Shown: one piece after another, positions 12,162 through 22,860 of the stretch
How the letters are laid out: each line of letters opens with the position of its first letter
Numbering within the stretch: the first letter of the stretch is position 1
Origin: Epiperipatus broadwayi
Taxonomy: Eukaryota; Onychophora; Udeonychophora; Euonychophora; Peripatidae
Assembly: GCA_028023455.1 (NCBI GenBank)
Contig: JAQFVV010006825.1
Span: 188,001 to 252,000 of the forward strand
Direction of reading: 5' to 3'
DNA: 64,000 nucleotides
The notes under the pieces: model-generated
Told to the model about the DNA's origin: nothing
The model's database searches: none
The model's input: only the letters and a program-made list of their open reading frames with translations
Translations under genes and position numbers: made by a program

Positions 12162-12572
12162 CATATCCCATACATATATACTATAAGTGCTCAGATATAT
12201 TAATATAGACAATCTTCATACTTTAATGGACAGGCTCCAATCTTCTACACACTCCAACTCTTCAACCGTCCATCCAATTGAAAATCTGATGATGGAATGC
12301 TCGAAGGCCACCCTGAGGCCAAGATTCTTGTCACACCCATGTTGACCTAAGGTCAATCTGAACCCCACATGTACAGGACATAATCCATTTAATACATATG
12401 CAAGGATGGGCAGACATCTCTATAATGTAATAACTGAAACCCAGGCTTGTTATATACCTGTGTCTATATATATAATATAGGGTATATGAGCACAGACTTT
12501 CAGATGACCCAACACTCTCCACTTTATCTAATAACACTGATGCACTCAAGCACATATATGCTGAAAAGATAA

Positions 12573-12631
12573 ATAATCACCAATATACGTATTTCATGCC
12601 AAACAAGCAATCATCAGTTGGTCCAGATTAT
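12573..12631 (-). ncRNA. Hammerhead ribozyme motif, unit 2
   Basis: Minus strand: ATAATC and ACCAA pair with TTGGT and GATTAT (two-part stem I with a 3-base bulge). Core CTGATGA is at 12611-12617 and GAAA at 12592-12595. Stem II is TGCT/GGCA including a wobble. Stem III is the perfect palindrome ATACGTAT, too tight for one hairpin but able to pair between two molecules, as proposed for dimeric hammerheads. Cleavage is predicted after the UA whose last base complements 12584. Confidence 0.7.
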
Positions 12632-12949
12632 CGTCTTCCACACATATATACTATAAGTGCTCAGATATATATTAAGATAGACAATCTTCATACCTGCATA
12701 TGCATTAAATGGATTATGTCCTGGATTATGTCCTGTACATGTGGGGTTCAGATTGACCTTAGGTCAACATGGGTGTGACAAGATTCTCGGCCTCAGGGTA
12801 GCCTTCAAGCATTCCATCATCAGATTTTCAATTGGATGGACAGTGGAAGGGTTGGAGTGTGTAGTTGTTTGGAGCGTGTTCATTAAAGTATGAAGATTGT
12901 CTATCTTAATATATACCTGAGCACTTATAGTATATATGTGTGGGAGATG

Positions 12950-13008
12950 ATAATCTGGACCAACTGATGATTGCTGGTTTAGCATGAAATACGTATATTG
13001 GTGATTAT
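12950..13008 (+). ncRNA. Hammerhead ribozyme motif, unit 3 (clearest copy)
   Basis: Order on the plus strand: ATAATC (12950-12955), bulge TGG, ACCAA (12959-12963), CTGATGA (12964-12970), a hairpin TGCT/AGCA (12972-12984) with a flanking T.T mismatch, GAAA (12986-12989), palindromic stem III spanning 12989-12996, A at 12997 as residue 17, then TTGGT (12998-13002) and GATTAT (13003-13008). Stem I is thus 5 + 6 Watson-Crick pairs around a bulge, ends open at stem I (type I). All conserved core residues of the hammerhead family are present. The mismatch at the base of stem II may lower activity; the relative at 50.7 kb has G-C there. Confidence 0.72.
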
Positions 13009-13395
13009 TTATCTTTTCAGCATATATGTACTTGAGTGTATCAGTGTTACTAGATAAAGTGGAGAGTGTTGGGTCATCTGAAAGTCTGTGCTCATATACC
13101 CTATAATAAGCCTGTGTTTCAGTTATTACATTGTAGAGATGTCTGCCCATCCTTGCATATGTATTAAATGGATTATGTCCTGTACATGTGGGGTTCAGAT
13201 TGACCTTAGGTCAACATGGGTGTGACAAGAATCTTGGCCTCAGGGTGGCCTTTGAGCATTCCATCATCAGATTTTTAATTGGATGGACGGTTGAAGAGTT
13301 GGAGTGTGAGAAGATTGGAGCCTGTCCATTAAAGTATGAAGATTGTCTATCTTAATATATATCTGAGCACTTATAGTATATATGTGTGGGATATG

Positions 13396-13454
13396 ATAAT
13401 CTGGACCAACTGATGATTGCTGGTTTAGCATGAAATACATATATTGGTGATTAT
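13396..13454 (+). ncRNA. Hammerhead ribozyme motif, unit 4
   Basis: Same order as unit 3: ATAATC (13396-13401), ACCAA (13405-13409), CTGATGA (13410-13416), stem II TGCT/AGCA, GAAA (13432-13435), short stem III with CA instead of CG at its centre, residue 17 A at 13443, TTGGT (13444-13448), GATTAT (13449-13454). With unit 3 it brackets a 446-base monomer, the arrangement needed for a transcript to release a unit-length RNA. Confidence 0.7.
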
Positions 13455-14063
13455 TTATTTTTTTAGCATATATGTGCTTGAGTATATCAGTGTTATTAGA
13501 TAGAGTGGAGAGTGTTGGGTCATTTGAAAGTCTGTGCTCATATACCCTATAACTTTTAGTTTGGATAGTGATCGTCTAGAAAGAATGTATAAATTTAAAT
13601 AGCTTGAGAGATCTTTAGTGTAAAAAAGTAAATTTGGATATTAATGCATAACATTAATTCCAATATGCTGCTGATTTTAATGTTAAAATATAGAATGTTT
13701 CATATTTTGATGAATTGTCATTTTATACATATCGCTGTATAAAGAGATTATTTTTCGAAATTTATTGTAAAAAAGTAAGCCATAGGATCACCATGATAAA
13801 AAAGCCTTAAAAATTTCTATTTACAAATGACCTTAATATTCTAAAAGTATGATGAGTAAAATCATAAGAACAATCAGTACATTCTTGAGTTTTCTTAATT
13901 TCATGTTATTATTGAATATGCTATTTGTAAAGGCATCTCTTTATTGGATTAATCAAGTGAATGAGGGTGATTGATATTGAAAAAGAAAAAAACTTGAGCA
14001 TGGTTATTGTTGAATAAGTATATCTAATTTATCACATAATCATCAGTTCTTATGCTTGCTTAT

Positions 14064-15420
14064 CATCATCATCATCATTGACCATTATCAGTCCACTGCA
14101 GGATGAAGGTCTATCCATCTCTTATCTTTAGCTTCTCTTCTCTACATCACTTCTGCACACTTTCTTATTTCATCCATCCATCTCACATATGGCCTCTTTC
14201 TCGGTCTTTTACAATCTCTTGGAATCCAGCTTAAGATTTCAATTGTTCATCTATTATCATTTCTTTTAGCAATATATCCAGCCCAACTCCACTTCAACCT
14301 TTTAATTTTTTCAATGAGGTCAGTAACACCTGTTTGTTCTCTTACCCATACATTGCATTTTCAATCTCTTCTTGTTACACATAACACGCATATTTTCATA
14401 CTTCTTTGAGTGGTCTGAAGTCTCTGTATTGCTTTTCTATTAAGTGACCAAGTCTTAGATTCATAAGTAAGAACTGGTAAAACACATCTGTTAAAAACCT
14501 AACCTTTCAAACAAATAAGCATATTTCCTTTTAGTATCAAGTTATTTCTGCAAAAAGCACTCCAATTAAGTTTAATTCTATGATTTTCATCTACTATGTT
14601 TCCACCTATATTAATAATCTAACCAAGGTATTTGTAACTGTTAACTTCTTGCTAATTCATCATAATCAATCTTTATTTTCATATTTTGAGCAAATCGATT
14701 AAATATTACTTTAGTCTTTTTAACATTTATCTTTAGTCCTACTTTCTTACTTTCATCTGATAAAATCTGCAACATTTCCTGAAGCTCTGAAGAATTATTT
14801 GCAAAAACAATTACATCATCTGCAAAATCTAAATGGCTTAAATAATCTCCATTTACTTTCACTCCTTTAGTTTCCCATTTTAATCCACAAAATACTTCTT
14901 GCAGCACTGCTGTAAAAAGTTTTAAAGATATGGAGTCACCTTGTCTTACACCCTTATCAATGATGATTTTCCCAGTATCATTATGTAATCTAATTGTTGC
15001 TGTTGCATTTTTATAAATATTCTTTAAAATATGACAATATCCTGGGTCTATACCTTGATGATCCAATGCTTTAATCACTGAAGAAATGTTTATAGAATCA
15101 AATGGCTTTTCATTATCTACAAATCCAAAACATAATGACAAATATTTATTTGTCCTTTCTATAATTTCTCTCAATACCTGGGTATGATATACTGTACTAA
15201 AATCACTTTTAAATCCAGCTTGTTCTCTTGGTTGGTGGAAGTCCAATGTTCTCTGCAGACAAGTTGTAATTATCTTGGTAAAATTTTTGTATAAAACTGA
15301 TAAAAGGCTGATAGATCTGTAATTTCTAATATCTTCTTTATCATCTTTTTTAAGTATTAATATTACTACTGCATTCTTCCAATCATCTGGTACATCTTTA
15401 TCATTTAGACATTTGCTTTT
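14064..15420 (-). mobile_element. 5'-truncated RTE/BovB-type LINE, minus strand
   Basis: The minus strand carries a reverse transcriptase fragment in one 264-codon frame (14641-15435) followed by a frame-broken C-terminal region down to a (TGA)n-type tail at 14064-14080. RT landmarks include RNYRSISLLSVLYK, the palm motif KPFDSINISS, GVRQGDSISLKLF and the catalytic box as FADDVIVFA. It keeps tryptophans (DDW, KWET) that are stops in the 57.6-60.3 kb copy, and 22 bases deleted there, so the two help interpret each other. The endonuclease half is missing (5' truncation, usual for LINEs). The insertion point is exact: the two flanks rejoin to a 29-base sequence present intact, reversed, at 15597-15625. 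Confidence 0.8.
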
Positions 15421-15435
15421 AACTGTTATTAACAC
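14641..15435 (-). pseudogene. Partial RTE reverse transcriptase
   Basis: Open for 264 codons but lacks the endonuclease, the RT amino end and, because of a frame shift after MKIKIDYDELARS, the C-terminal thumb and zinc-like region. In the family the protein copies its own RNA at a nicked target using an apurinic-type endonuclease; this fragment cannot. The first few codons come from the flanking sequence (15421-15435), not from the LINE, so the ATG at 15435 is not a genuine start. Confidence 0.75.
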
Positions 15436-15626
15436 AGGAAAAACTCTCTATATGTATTGCCACTCAATGCAAGCCAGAATAATCAATGGATGCCAGAAGG
15501 CTTGTGCATAAAATCCCCATCTAGTGCTTACTCATCCAATATTCCCAGACTAGTTTCTGGCTTGTGGCCTTCATCAGATAGAGAGTTTTTCATGCTTTAA
15601 TAACAGTTATAAGCAAGCATAAGAAA
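15421..15626 (-). repeat. Second hammerhead family, copy 1 (minus) with inverted ends
   Basis: The minus strand matches copy 2 (15766-16055) over the ribozyme core and the downstream part (GGATGAGTAAGCACTAG, CTTCTGGCATCCATTGATTA). The segment is bounded by inverted 31-mers: 15421-15451 and 15578-15608 are reverse complements with about 4 mismatches. The left arm is continued, across the RTE insertion, by 14033-14063, matching the reverse of 15609-15642. So an earlier palindrome was split by the RTE. Confidence 0.65.
15544..15577 (-). ncRNA. Hammerhead core without stem I
   Basis: Minus strand: CTGATGA (15571-15577), stem II GGC/GCC with loop CACAA, GAAA (15554-15557), palindromic stem III ACTAGT, then UC cleavage and TGGG. 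The sequence 5' of the core (CTCTCTAT) cannot pair with TGGG, so stem I is missing and the copy is probably inactive. Confidence 0.55.
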
Positions 15627-15765
15627 GGGTGATCATGTGATGTTTATTGGCTTTAAACCAATCCTACCTAATAGGACAGTGGTGGCTATGGTTACTAAAG
15701 AACTAAAGTCACCAAAATGTATAGGTACTGAACTGAGTTAGGACCTATATTACTATATAAGCTAA

Positions 15766-16055
15766 TGAGCTTGGATTAAAAATATTATGGTGTTTTCAAT
15801 TTAAAAACTCATAGTTTTGTAGTTAAGTAGAGATAAAAGGTAGCTGATGGAGGGTTGCAATAAATCCTAAGATCTAGGTGCAGTGTTCTCAGATCCAAGG
15901 CTCCTCACTGATGAAGGCCACAAGCTAGAAACTAGTCTGGGAAATTGGATGAGTAGGCACTAGATGGGGTTTTTATGCACAAGCCTTCTGGCATCCATTG
16001 ATTAATCTGGCTTGCATTGAGTGGCAATATGTATAGAGGGTTTTGCCTGTTTAGA
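15766..16055 (+). repeat. Second hammerhead family, copy 2 (most complete)
   Basis: About 290 bases collinear with 62445-62722: a leading TGAGCTTGGATT, then GATCCTAAGATCTAGGTGCA, the hammerhead, GCACAAGCCTTCTGGCATCC and a terminal AGAGGGTTTTGCCT. No ORF. Size and content fit a small retrozyme monomer or the terminal repeat of a PLE. It sits opposite copy 1, forming a loose inverted pair. Confidence 0.65.
15893..15950 (+). ncRNA. Hammerhead ribozyme motif, second family, intact core
   Basis: ATCCAA (15893-15898) pairs with TTGGAT (15945-15950), and CTCA (15904-15907) with TGGG (15938-15941, one G.U), giving a two-part stem I around an internal loop. Core CTGATGA is at 15908-15914. Stem II is GGC/GCT around CACAA with an A.A mismatch at its base. 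GAAA is at 15928-15931, stem III is the palindrome ACTAGT (15931-15936), and C15937 is the predicted cleavage residue. Every conserved core position is present. Unrelated in sequence to the 12-13 kb family, so this is an independent example. Confidence 0.68.
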
Positions 16056-17289
16056 TCTAATTTATACTATAAAGATTTTTTAAAAAATGCTTTAAAAAGT
16101 TATGATATTGAATTCTTTTACTGGGAAGTTATACCTGAAATATAAATGAACAAAGATATATATTAAAGTAAGGTGTTAATATATTACTAAGAGCAACGTT
16201 CCACATACAAAAAAAATTTAGAAGATATCAAAAAAATAAAGGATCAGAATTATTATATATATATACCATACATCATTCTTTGGGAGTGAGGATGATTAAT
16301 AAAATAAAAGTAACATATCAACAAAATAAAACTTGCCCTCAACTGAATAAATCACCAAACATCTTTCATGTTTTATTCTTTGATTTAGTTAAAAATATTG
16401 ATATAAATGTAGTGCAAATGTAATAGGCACAAATAAACTAATGATACATATCATTATCCCTTCCCCTTTTGAACATTAATAGACAGATGTTCATAACGTA
16501 TAAAATAAAATCTTAACTACAATCTATAATATAATTATATAACTATATATTTCTAATTTATATTATTAATTAATTTACACAAAATGCTTATTATATTTTA
16601 ATTCATAAATGTTAGTTTTAACTTTTACCATATAAAGAACTCCGTCGTATTTGTAAAAAATGTACTTCTAGAGAGGATTATAAAAAAAAAAATAGAAAAC
16701 TATAGCTCAAATGGCTTGATAATAAATATTAATATGGTTGAATTAAAAAAAAAGTAATTTGTTGTTTGATATATGTATTTAATATAAAACCAGAATAATA
16801 GAAATTTTTTATAAAATTTTATACTATAATTTAAAATTAATATATTTTTTATTATTATATAATTCCAAATGAATTTTTCCTACATGCCAATTTATCATAA
16901 TGTATTTCATTTTCTTTAACAAATTTATTTAATCTCCTTTTCCTTCCTTCATAATCAAATATTTGTAATATATTCTTTACATGTCTATTCTATTTCTTGT
17001 AAAATATGTAGAAATAAATCCTCTATTTAATAACAAGGTTAATAATAAAATTTTTACTAGTTACAATATTCAGCTAAACACTAATTTTACTATTCAATTT
17101 TGTTCTTATATTGTAACTTTGCAAATATTTTTAATTTCTTTTAATTTTTATTTATTAAAATTATGCCATTTTGCTTTAACTAGAATTATTAATTCTTTTC
17201 TGTACAATTGTGATGTTAAATATATACATGTTATAACACTTAAGCCAGAAAATAAAGATATTTGCTTATAGGTTTTAGCTTTTATTCAT
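16056..17289. other. AT-rich stretch, no gene supported
   Basis: Very AT-rich with small TA runs (about 16252-16265). The frame 16981-17271 (96 codons) is rich in Ile, Asn, Phe and Leu as expected of random AT-rich DNA, and has no recognisable domain; I do not call it a gene. Confidence 0.5.
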
Positions 17290-18230
17290 GCTAATGCTAA
17301 GCATGCTTTCAATACATTCAGTATCACAATCATAGGTATTTTAAATTTATTATGGATTGTTTTATGCATATTTGCTAGCTATTTTTGTATTTAAATTTGT
17401 TCAAATTTATTATTTGATGTTCAAATGTATGTAAAATCATCAGAAAGCTCACTTTTTTGACAGAGGGGTGCTGATTTCTTTTTTATTTATAGCAAATTTA
17501 CCCCTGGCTATTGTCCAAATTTATCATTCTTTTTTTAATCTTCTTATTCAGTACAAATGACATTCACTTTGGAGAGATCAAATTTATGGTTTGAGTACTG
17601 ATTAATTTTTATGGCCCTATTATATAAGTAATTTTGTTAGGTCAGTCTTATAGACAAATTTGTCCTCATTTCTTGAGAATAGGCATATTTATTCAGAAAA
17701 ATATGTTTTTGCTAAATAATCTGATGAATAACTCAAAAAATAAATTGACTAAGGAAGCAATTCATCAAATAGTTTATAAAATGAAGTCCAACAAAGCCAA
17801 CCATAAGTATGCTTATTATGGGGAGACAATAACAAATTTATCTATAAGGATGACCTAACACAATTACTTATATAATAGAGTCAAAAGAAGTAATGAATAC
17901 TTGTATATATTCTTAGAACATGAGCAACAATCAGGCCATAATTTGATCTTTCCAAAGCAGATGTCATTTGCACTGAAAGGGAGGATAAAAAATTAAAGAC
18001 CAAGGAAGCTTGGACAATAGTCAAGGATAAATTGGATATAAACCAGCATCCCTTTGTCAAAAAAATGGTCTATCTGAAGATTTTTACATACATTTAAATA
18101 ACAAACAAATTTAAATTAATTTAAATACAAAAATATCTAACAAGTAAGCAGAAAAACAATCCATAATAATTCTAAAGAAACCATGATTATAATATTCAAT
18201 GTATTTAAAACATTCTTAGCATTAAAAAAA
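17290..18230 (+). mobile_element. Penelope-like element fragment between inverted terminal repeats
   Basis: About 17290-17435 and 18075-18230 are inverted relatives (shared TTATGGATTGTTTT, TTTTTGTATTTAAATT and AATGTATGTAAAA read on opposite strands). Between them lies a decayed GIY-YIG endonuclease. Terminal repeats in inverted arrangement are typical of PLE insertions. The reverse transcriptase is absent. Confidence 0.6.
17700..18095 (+). pseudogene. Decayed PLE GIY-YIG endonuclease
   Basis: The frame from 17634 to 17858 ends in KYAYYGETITNLSIRM, a variant of the GIY-YIG core (usually Y-I-G-E-T plus a basic R two turns later), then a stop. The reading continues with HNYLYNRVKRS, and after a frameshift near 17950 with SKADVICTERE and LKTKEAWTIVKD, which fits the C-terminal part of PLE endonucleases. 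The G of Y-I-G survives but Ile is Tyr. One stop and one frameshift mean it is not functional. Confidence 0.6.
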
Positions 18231-18497
18231 GAGCTAAAATTTATAAAACATATATCTATCTTTTCTGGCTTAAATATCCTAACATTTATATATTTAACAT
18301 TCTATTTTGCTTTAATAGCCACATTTACCATCTGCAATTCACCACTCAATAGTAGTTACTTATGCATTTATTTATGTAATGATGCTACCAATGTGCCTTT
18401 TTTTTCAAATGGAAAAGGAAGTGCAGTCACCTCTTTCTTAACTATTTGTCAAATCTCATACCTGTTTTTTTATTTTATATATGTCAAAGCATTACTT

Positions 18498-18572
18498 ACT
18501 GGGAAGTGAACCTGGGCCAGCTGCTTGAAAGGCAGCTATGCTAACCACTAGGCCACCACTGCTAGACATGCC
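18498..18572 (-). repeat. tRNA-derived SINE head (copy 2)
   Basis: Minus strand: A box TGGCCTAGTGGTTAGCAT, anticodon arm CTGCCTTTCAAGCAG, B box GGTTCACTTCC. It lacks the extra variable-arm bases of the 27.5 and 41.7 kb copies and looks more like tRNA-Glu. Upstream sequence (CAAATCTGGCATG) resembles the 5' flank of the 41.7 kb copy, so that part may belong to the element. Confidence 0.6.
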
Positions 18573-18753
18573 AGATTTGTAATCAATCCATTCTATTTTT
18601 TTTTGAGTATTGTCTTAGCTCTAATTTACAATTGTTTATATAATTCCTTTTACTATTTAACAAAGTTCCACAATAATTATATTTCTTTATAACAAATGTA
18701 TCCATAGTTCATCCAACAGTTTTATTATTTCTACTACTTAATAATATCTTAGA

Positions 18754-18820
18754 CATTTTCCTCAAATAATTTAATTTTCATTTTAAACATTTTCCTCAAA
18801 TAATTTAATTTTCATTTTAT
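18754..18820 (+). repeat. Tandem duplication, unit about 34 bp
   Basis: ACATTTTCCTCAAATAATTT and the following AATTTTCATTTTA occur twice in direct succession, a recent local slippage or duplication. Confidence 0.8.
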
Positions 18821-19586
18821 TGTTTCTCTCTATCCATTTTTATAACAACAATTCTTTCACAAAATTTCCCCCCCAAAAATCCTATATTATCTGCAAAAAA
18901 GAAAAAAAACATACATATTCTATAAAGCTCAATATTATTTCATAATAAGCACCCTAGTGAGTAATTTAATTGTTTTGATTATATATTATCACTTCACATC
19001 TCATCACTGAATATAATTTTTAATTATATGAACAATTTTATAACAAAAATGATTAATGATAATTACAGTTATTAAATAATGAATAATATATATACTATTT
19101 TCTAATTCTTCTTTGATCCCAAAGTTTATTTTTATAATATAAATTTATTTAATTATTATAATTAGGTAAACAGTATTATTATTATTTATTTATTTTGGAA
19201 GATTATGTCATTGTTTTTTATATTAATAATTTCTCAATCTAATCCAATAAATAATTACATTTATAATATATATAAATAATAATTATTTTTTTCCTTTTAA
19301 TATCTGATTTAAACTAGTAGTAAAAACTAGTGGTTCAATATATTTAGATTATGATCAACCCCTCAATCTAGATAGAGATTTAGATAACAACTTCATATTT
19401 TTTATGATTTTGTTGTTGATACATTCCAACAACAATCTTTATATTAACCTTTCTGCATTTCAATAGTTTTTCATTATCCCACTATGACAATTTGAAATAA
19501 ATCAATATTTTATTTTAATATTATAAATCAATAAATTGTACTTGATTTACGAGAAATATAAGTTGACAAACAAACTTTACAAATAT

Positions 19587-19824
<238 letters not shown>

Positions 19825-19825
<1 letters not shown>

Positions 19826-21850
19826 TACAATAAAGAACAATAAATATGCTCTTATTGGATAATTATACAAGGCCCATAAAAAATAGAAATCCTTTTTTTG
19901 AATTGAAATCCAATTTTAAATATAATTTTTTTTTTTTATTAAACCATCATTAAGCTGTGAAATTCTGTTGTAAAATTAGTGAGTTCTGAACTATGATATG
20001 TATAATAATCATTGTTTGCTTATTTCAAAATTCTTAAATTATATTTTTAAAATTTAAATATATTTTTAAAAAACCTGAATATAAATATAAAAATATTTAT
20101 TTACTTTTATTAATTATTATACAATATTTTGTAACAATAATCATAAATATTTAAATAAACTATGGAAAACATACAATTTCTTTTGTTCAATGCAAGAGGC
20201 ATTTACATATTTGTTGAGATCAAGAAATCGACCAATGAATGCCATTTTAAGCTATTATCATCTCATTTGTAGTATGCTTTTGTCAACTATTGACTTATTC
20301 AGATTTTGTGGAACTAATAATTTAATGTTTATTTCAGTTTTAGTTTTTAGTTTCAAAAGGCTTTATTGAACTATAGGTGTACAAAAAAAAGGATAGAAAA
20401 TTAATAAACACAAAAATAAAACAATTCTCCTGATCGCTATATCAGTTTATAATATATATATTAATGCATCAATACTCTTTTTCTTTTTTTAATCATGAAT
20501 CCTGGTGATCTAGTTCTTTGATGTTGGTGAGTCATTTTTACAAATTAGAGCAAAGTTGCATTATTGACTCGGTGTCTGAGAAAATGTTGGACGATGACAT
20601 TTTTTCAATTTTTTTCATCCCTTGTGTGTATGATATCAATTTTGTTTCTAAATATATTAGGGTATTTTCAGTTTTAGTTTTTACTATCCAATAAACATAA
20701 AACTGGCAAAATATCACCAAAAATAATTGCAAAACAGTGATTTAAAGCTGAAAGAAAGCAACACCATCATAATAATCTATAATATCACATGACTGATAAT
20801 TGGTTAATTAAGATATTTACCAAAAAAAAAATATCTAAATTTATCTGGGATATCTTCATCTACATAAAAATATATATATATATATACTATTTACAAACTC
20901 AACTCTGGACTAGAAACCATCTGTTAAGTTTATGAGTAAAACAGAATATATCTGATATTTGAATAAATATTATAAGTTGAAAAAAAAAAGTTAACACCCA
21001 CTCCCCCCAAAAAAAGCTTGAGCTAGTAAGAGTTATCTTAGTTGATCTGAAAAGAATGCAATAGTAATTTAAAGATGTGAATTATCATATAAAAGAGTGC
21101 TTTGACACATTTGTATTCTGATTAGCTTCATATACTTTAATAGTTCTACAATTGACTAGTACACATATATTTCCTTACAATAAATATTTGCTAAACCACA
21201 AGGATGTAGATAGAAATTATCAGAGTGGTTTCAAGTCACATTAAGGTAAAGGGTTGTGTTACAATAGAATGAAAATTAAAAAATGCACTATCATATTTAA
21301 AGTATGAATGATTAAATATATTTTTCAATCCATAATTGTTAGTTGTTATCTACACAGTGTGTGCCAATGACAATATTATTGGTTCTCTCTCAAAGATTTC
21401 TAAAGTGATATTTCTGAATCAATGCATATTACATAGCAACATAGTTTAGTTATTCATACCAAAAATTTTAAGATAGAAATATATCTGGATGAATAGTTAA
21501 GGTATAAAATATGATAGTGTGTTTTATACCTTTATAGATCAGTTCAATGTGCTTACTGCCTTCACAAAATTTTGCAAACTACATGAAAAAATTCTTATGA
21601 CTAAAGACTTCAGTAGTACTTTTGACCAATATAAACAAATTTTAAAGTTATCATCTTATTCCATTGTGTGTTAAAATATGACATTGTTACATTTCATATC
21701 ACAACAAGCATTCTAAAATGCTAACATCTTGATAATCTTTATGATGATTAGCTAAATTATGTCACTATGGAATACATACTTTTGATTCAGAGATGATGAT
21801 TCAGACCAAATGGAGAATCATTTACCATTCTCTTTCTATTGAGTTATATA
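19825..21850. other. AT-rich stretch, nothing recognised
   Basis: No coding potential or repeat boundary seen apart from short TA runs (for example 20871-20886). The 20538-20732 frame has no recognisable domain. Confidence 0.45.
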
Positions 21851-21859
21851 TATATATTG

Positions 21860-22120
21860 TACCGGTAAAAATCACCATGCCTATTCACACACAGTAATCC
21901 GAATTCGAACCCAGTCCACGTCTAGGAATAAATTCCAAAATGCAAACTAAATTCAAACCCAAAACCCTGGCATGACCCACCGATGACAACATTACAACGG
22001 TACGGGGTTCTCCCTTTACTAGCTCATCGAAAAACACAGACTAAATTACCTACAATCAGCTATTTCATAGATATCTTATAGTCGGGATATTGGTACGACT
22101 GATAATTTAATGTATATATT
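21860..22120. other. GC-enriched block of unknown nature
   Basis: A 260-base block with CpG-containing words (CCGGTAAAAATCACC, GGTACGGGGTTCTCCC) stands out from the AT-rich surroundings. No ORF of note. It may be an old transposon or part of the same gene neighbourhood as 22.5-23.9 kb. Confidence 0.3.
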
Positions 22121-22499
22121 TAAGTTGTCGATACAGACAGTAGGTGATTGACTAGATTTCGAGAGTAATAATGCAAGAGAGACAAAATTGGGTTAGATAA
22201 ATTTTTAATAAGTTATTGAAAGCATTGAATAATATTATTTACAGGTACGGTAAAACTCTCATATGTATTTATAATAAATTGCTGCTAGTCATCAATAACT
22301 GGTTTGTACTGATTAGCCCATGCCAATATTTATGTGTTTAAATGGTTGTACAGGTTGGTATGAGAATCAGAGTAATAGGAGCACTTAAAATATTTATCTA
22401 CTAGTTTATATTAATTTGTTTTATTTTAATAGTTTCAAACCATTGCGCATACGGATAAATGGGAGGCGGTTTTATATAAAAATATGATATAATACTGAT

Positions 22500-22860
22500 G
22501 TACTGATGGTTGCAGGGATTAATGTATACTACAAATAATAACTTGCGGTGCATTGACGGAATACCGGGCGGCTTGTACTTTGACAAGTCTTAATGCCCCC
22601 AAGTAGATCCGGGACACTACAACCAGCCGGGCTCATTTTCGAACCCCGGTGATCCAAGAGATTACCTGGGGAAGAATTTCTTTCTCTCCATGTGGTAGTA
22701 AAATGAGACGCCAACTTAGGCGAAGGTAAAGGCATTGCCACAGTAACATCGAGGAAGAGTGATCGGAAGTGGATTTTAAAACTAAATTATATAAAACCTT
22801 TTCTCTCCGTAACATTTTCTACGCAACAGTCCGATATAACTATTCAATAAAACATGGCGA
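22500..22860 (-). other. Possible first exon of a host gene, minus strand
   Basis: The most GC-rich stretch in the window. On the minus strand an ATG at 22741 opens a frame beginning MAMPLPSPKLASHF and running 71 codons (22529-22741), with mixed composition unlike the AT-driven frames elsewhere. A textbook splice donor (CAG then GTAATC) lies at 22666/22665 after 25 codons, so the coding part may be 22666-22741 with the 5' UTR above it. No domain is recognised and no downstream exon is identified. It could equally be an unclassified repeat. Confidence 0.3.

Larger units (their letters stand above)
11902..13562. mobile_element. Mirror-image retrozyme-like array flanked by a direct repeat
   Basis: Four related units lie between 11917 and 13547: two on the minus strand (about 11917-12428 and 12429-12700) and two on the plus strand (about 12700-13140 and 13141-13547), making a head-to-head palindrome centred near 12700. 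Each unit has one hammerhead motif. Predicted cleavage sites are 470 bases apart in the left arm and 446 in the right, so each arm is a direct dimer. A 15-base direct repeat TATAACTTTTAGTTT flanks the whole array at 11902-11916 and 13548-13562 (at least 12 bases are outside the unit), suggesting insertion as one piece. No protein is encoded. Short ORFs here (12331-12555, 12764-13150) read through the repeats by chance. Size, non-coding nature and tandem hammerheads match animal retrozymes; the inverted doubling is unusual. Confidence 0.7.

Noticed and set aside
12282-12300. CTGATGATGGAATGCTCGAAG as another hammerhead
   Set aside because: The second core element is GAAG rather than GAAA and no stem II or cleavable UH with stem I pairing could be drawn.
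12331-13150. ORFs of 60-128 codons in the 12-13 kb array
   Set aside because: They read across hammerhead units and recur only because the DNA is repeated in inverted form; no codon-level conservation pattern.
16981-17271. 96-codon Ile/Asn/Phe-rich frame as a membrane protein
   Set aside because: Composition is that of random AT-rich DNA, and there are no homologous motifs or splice context.
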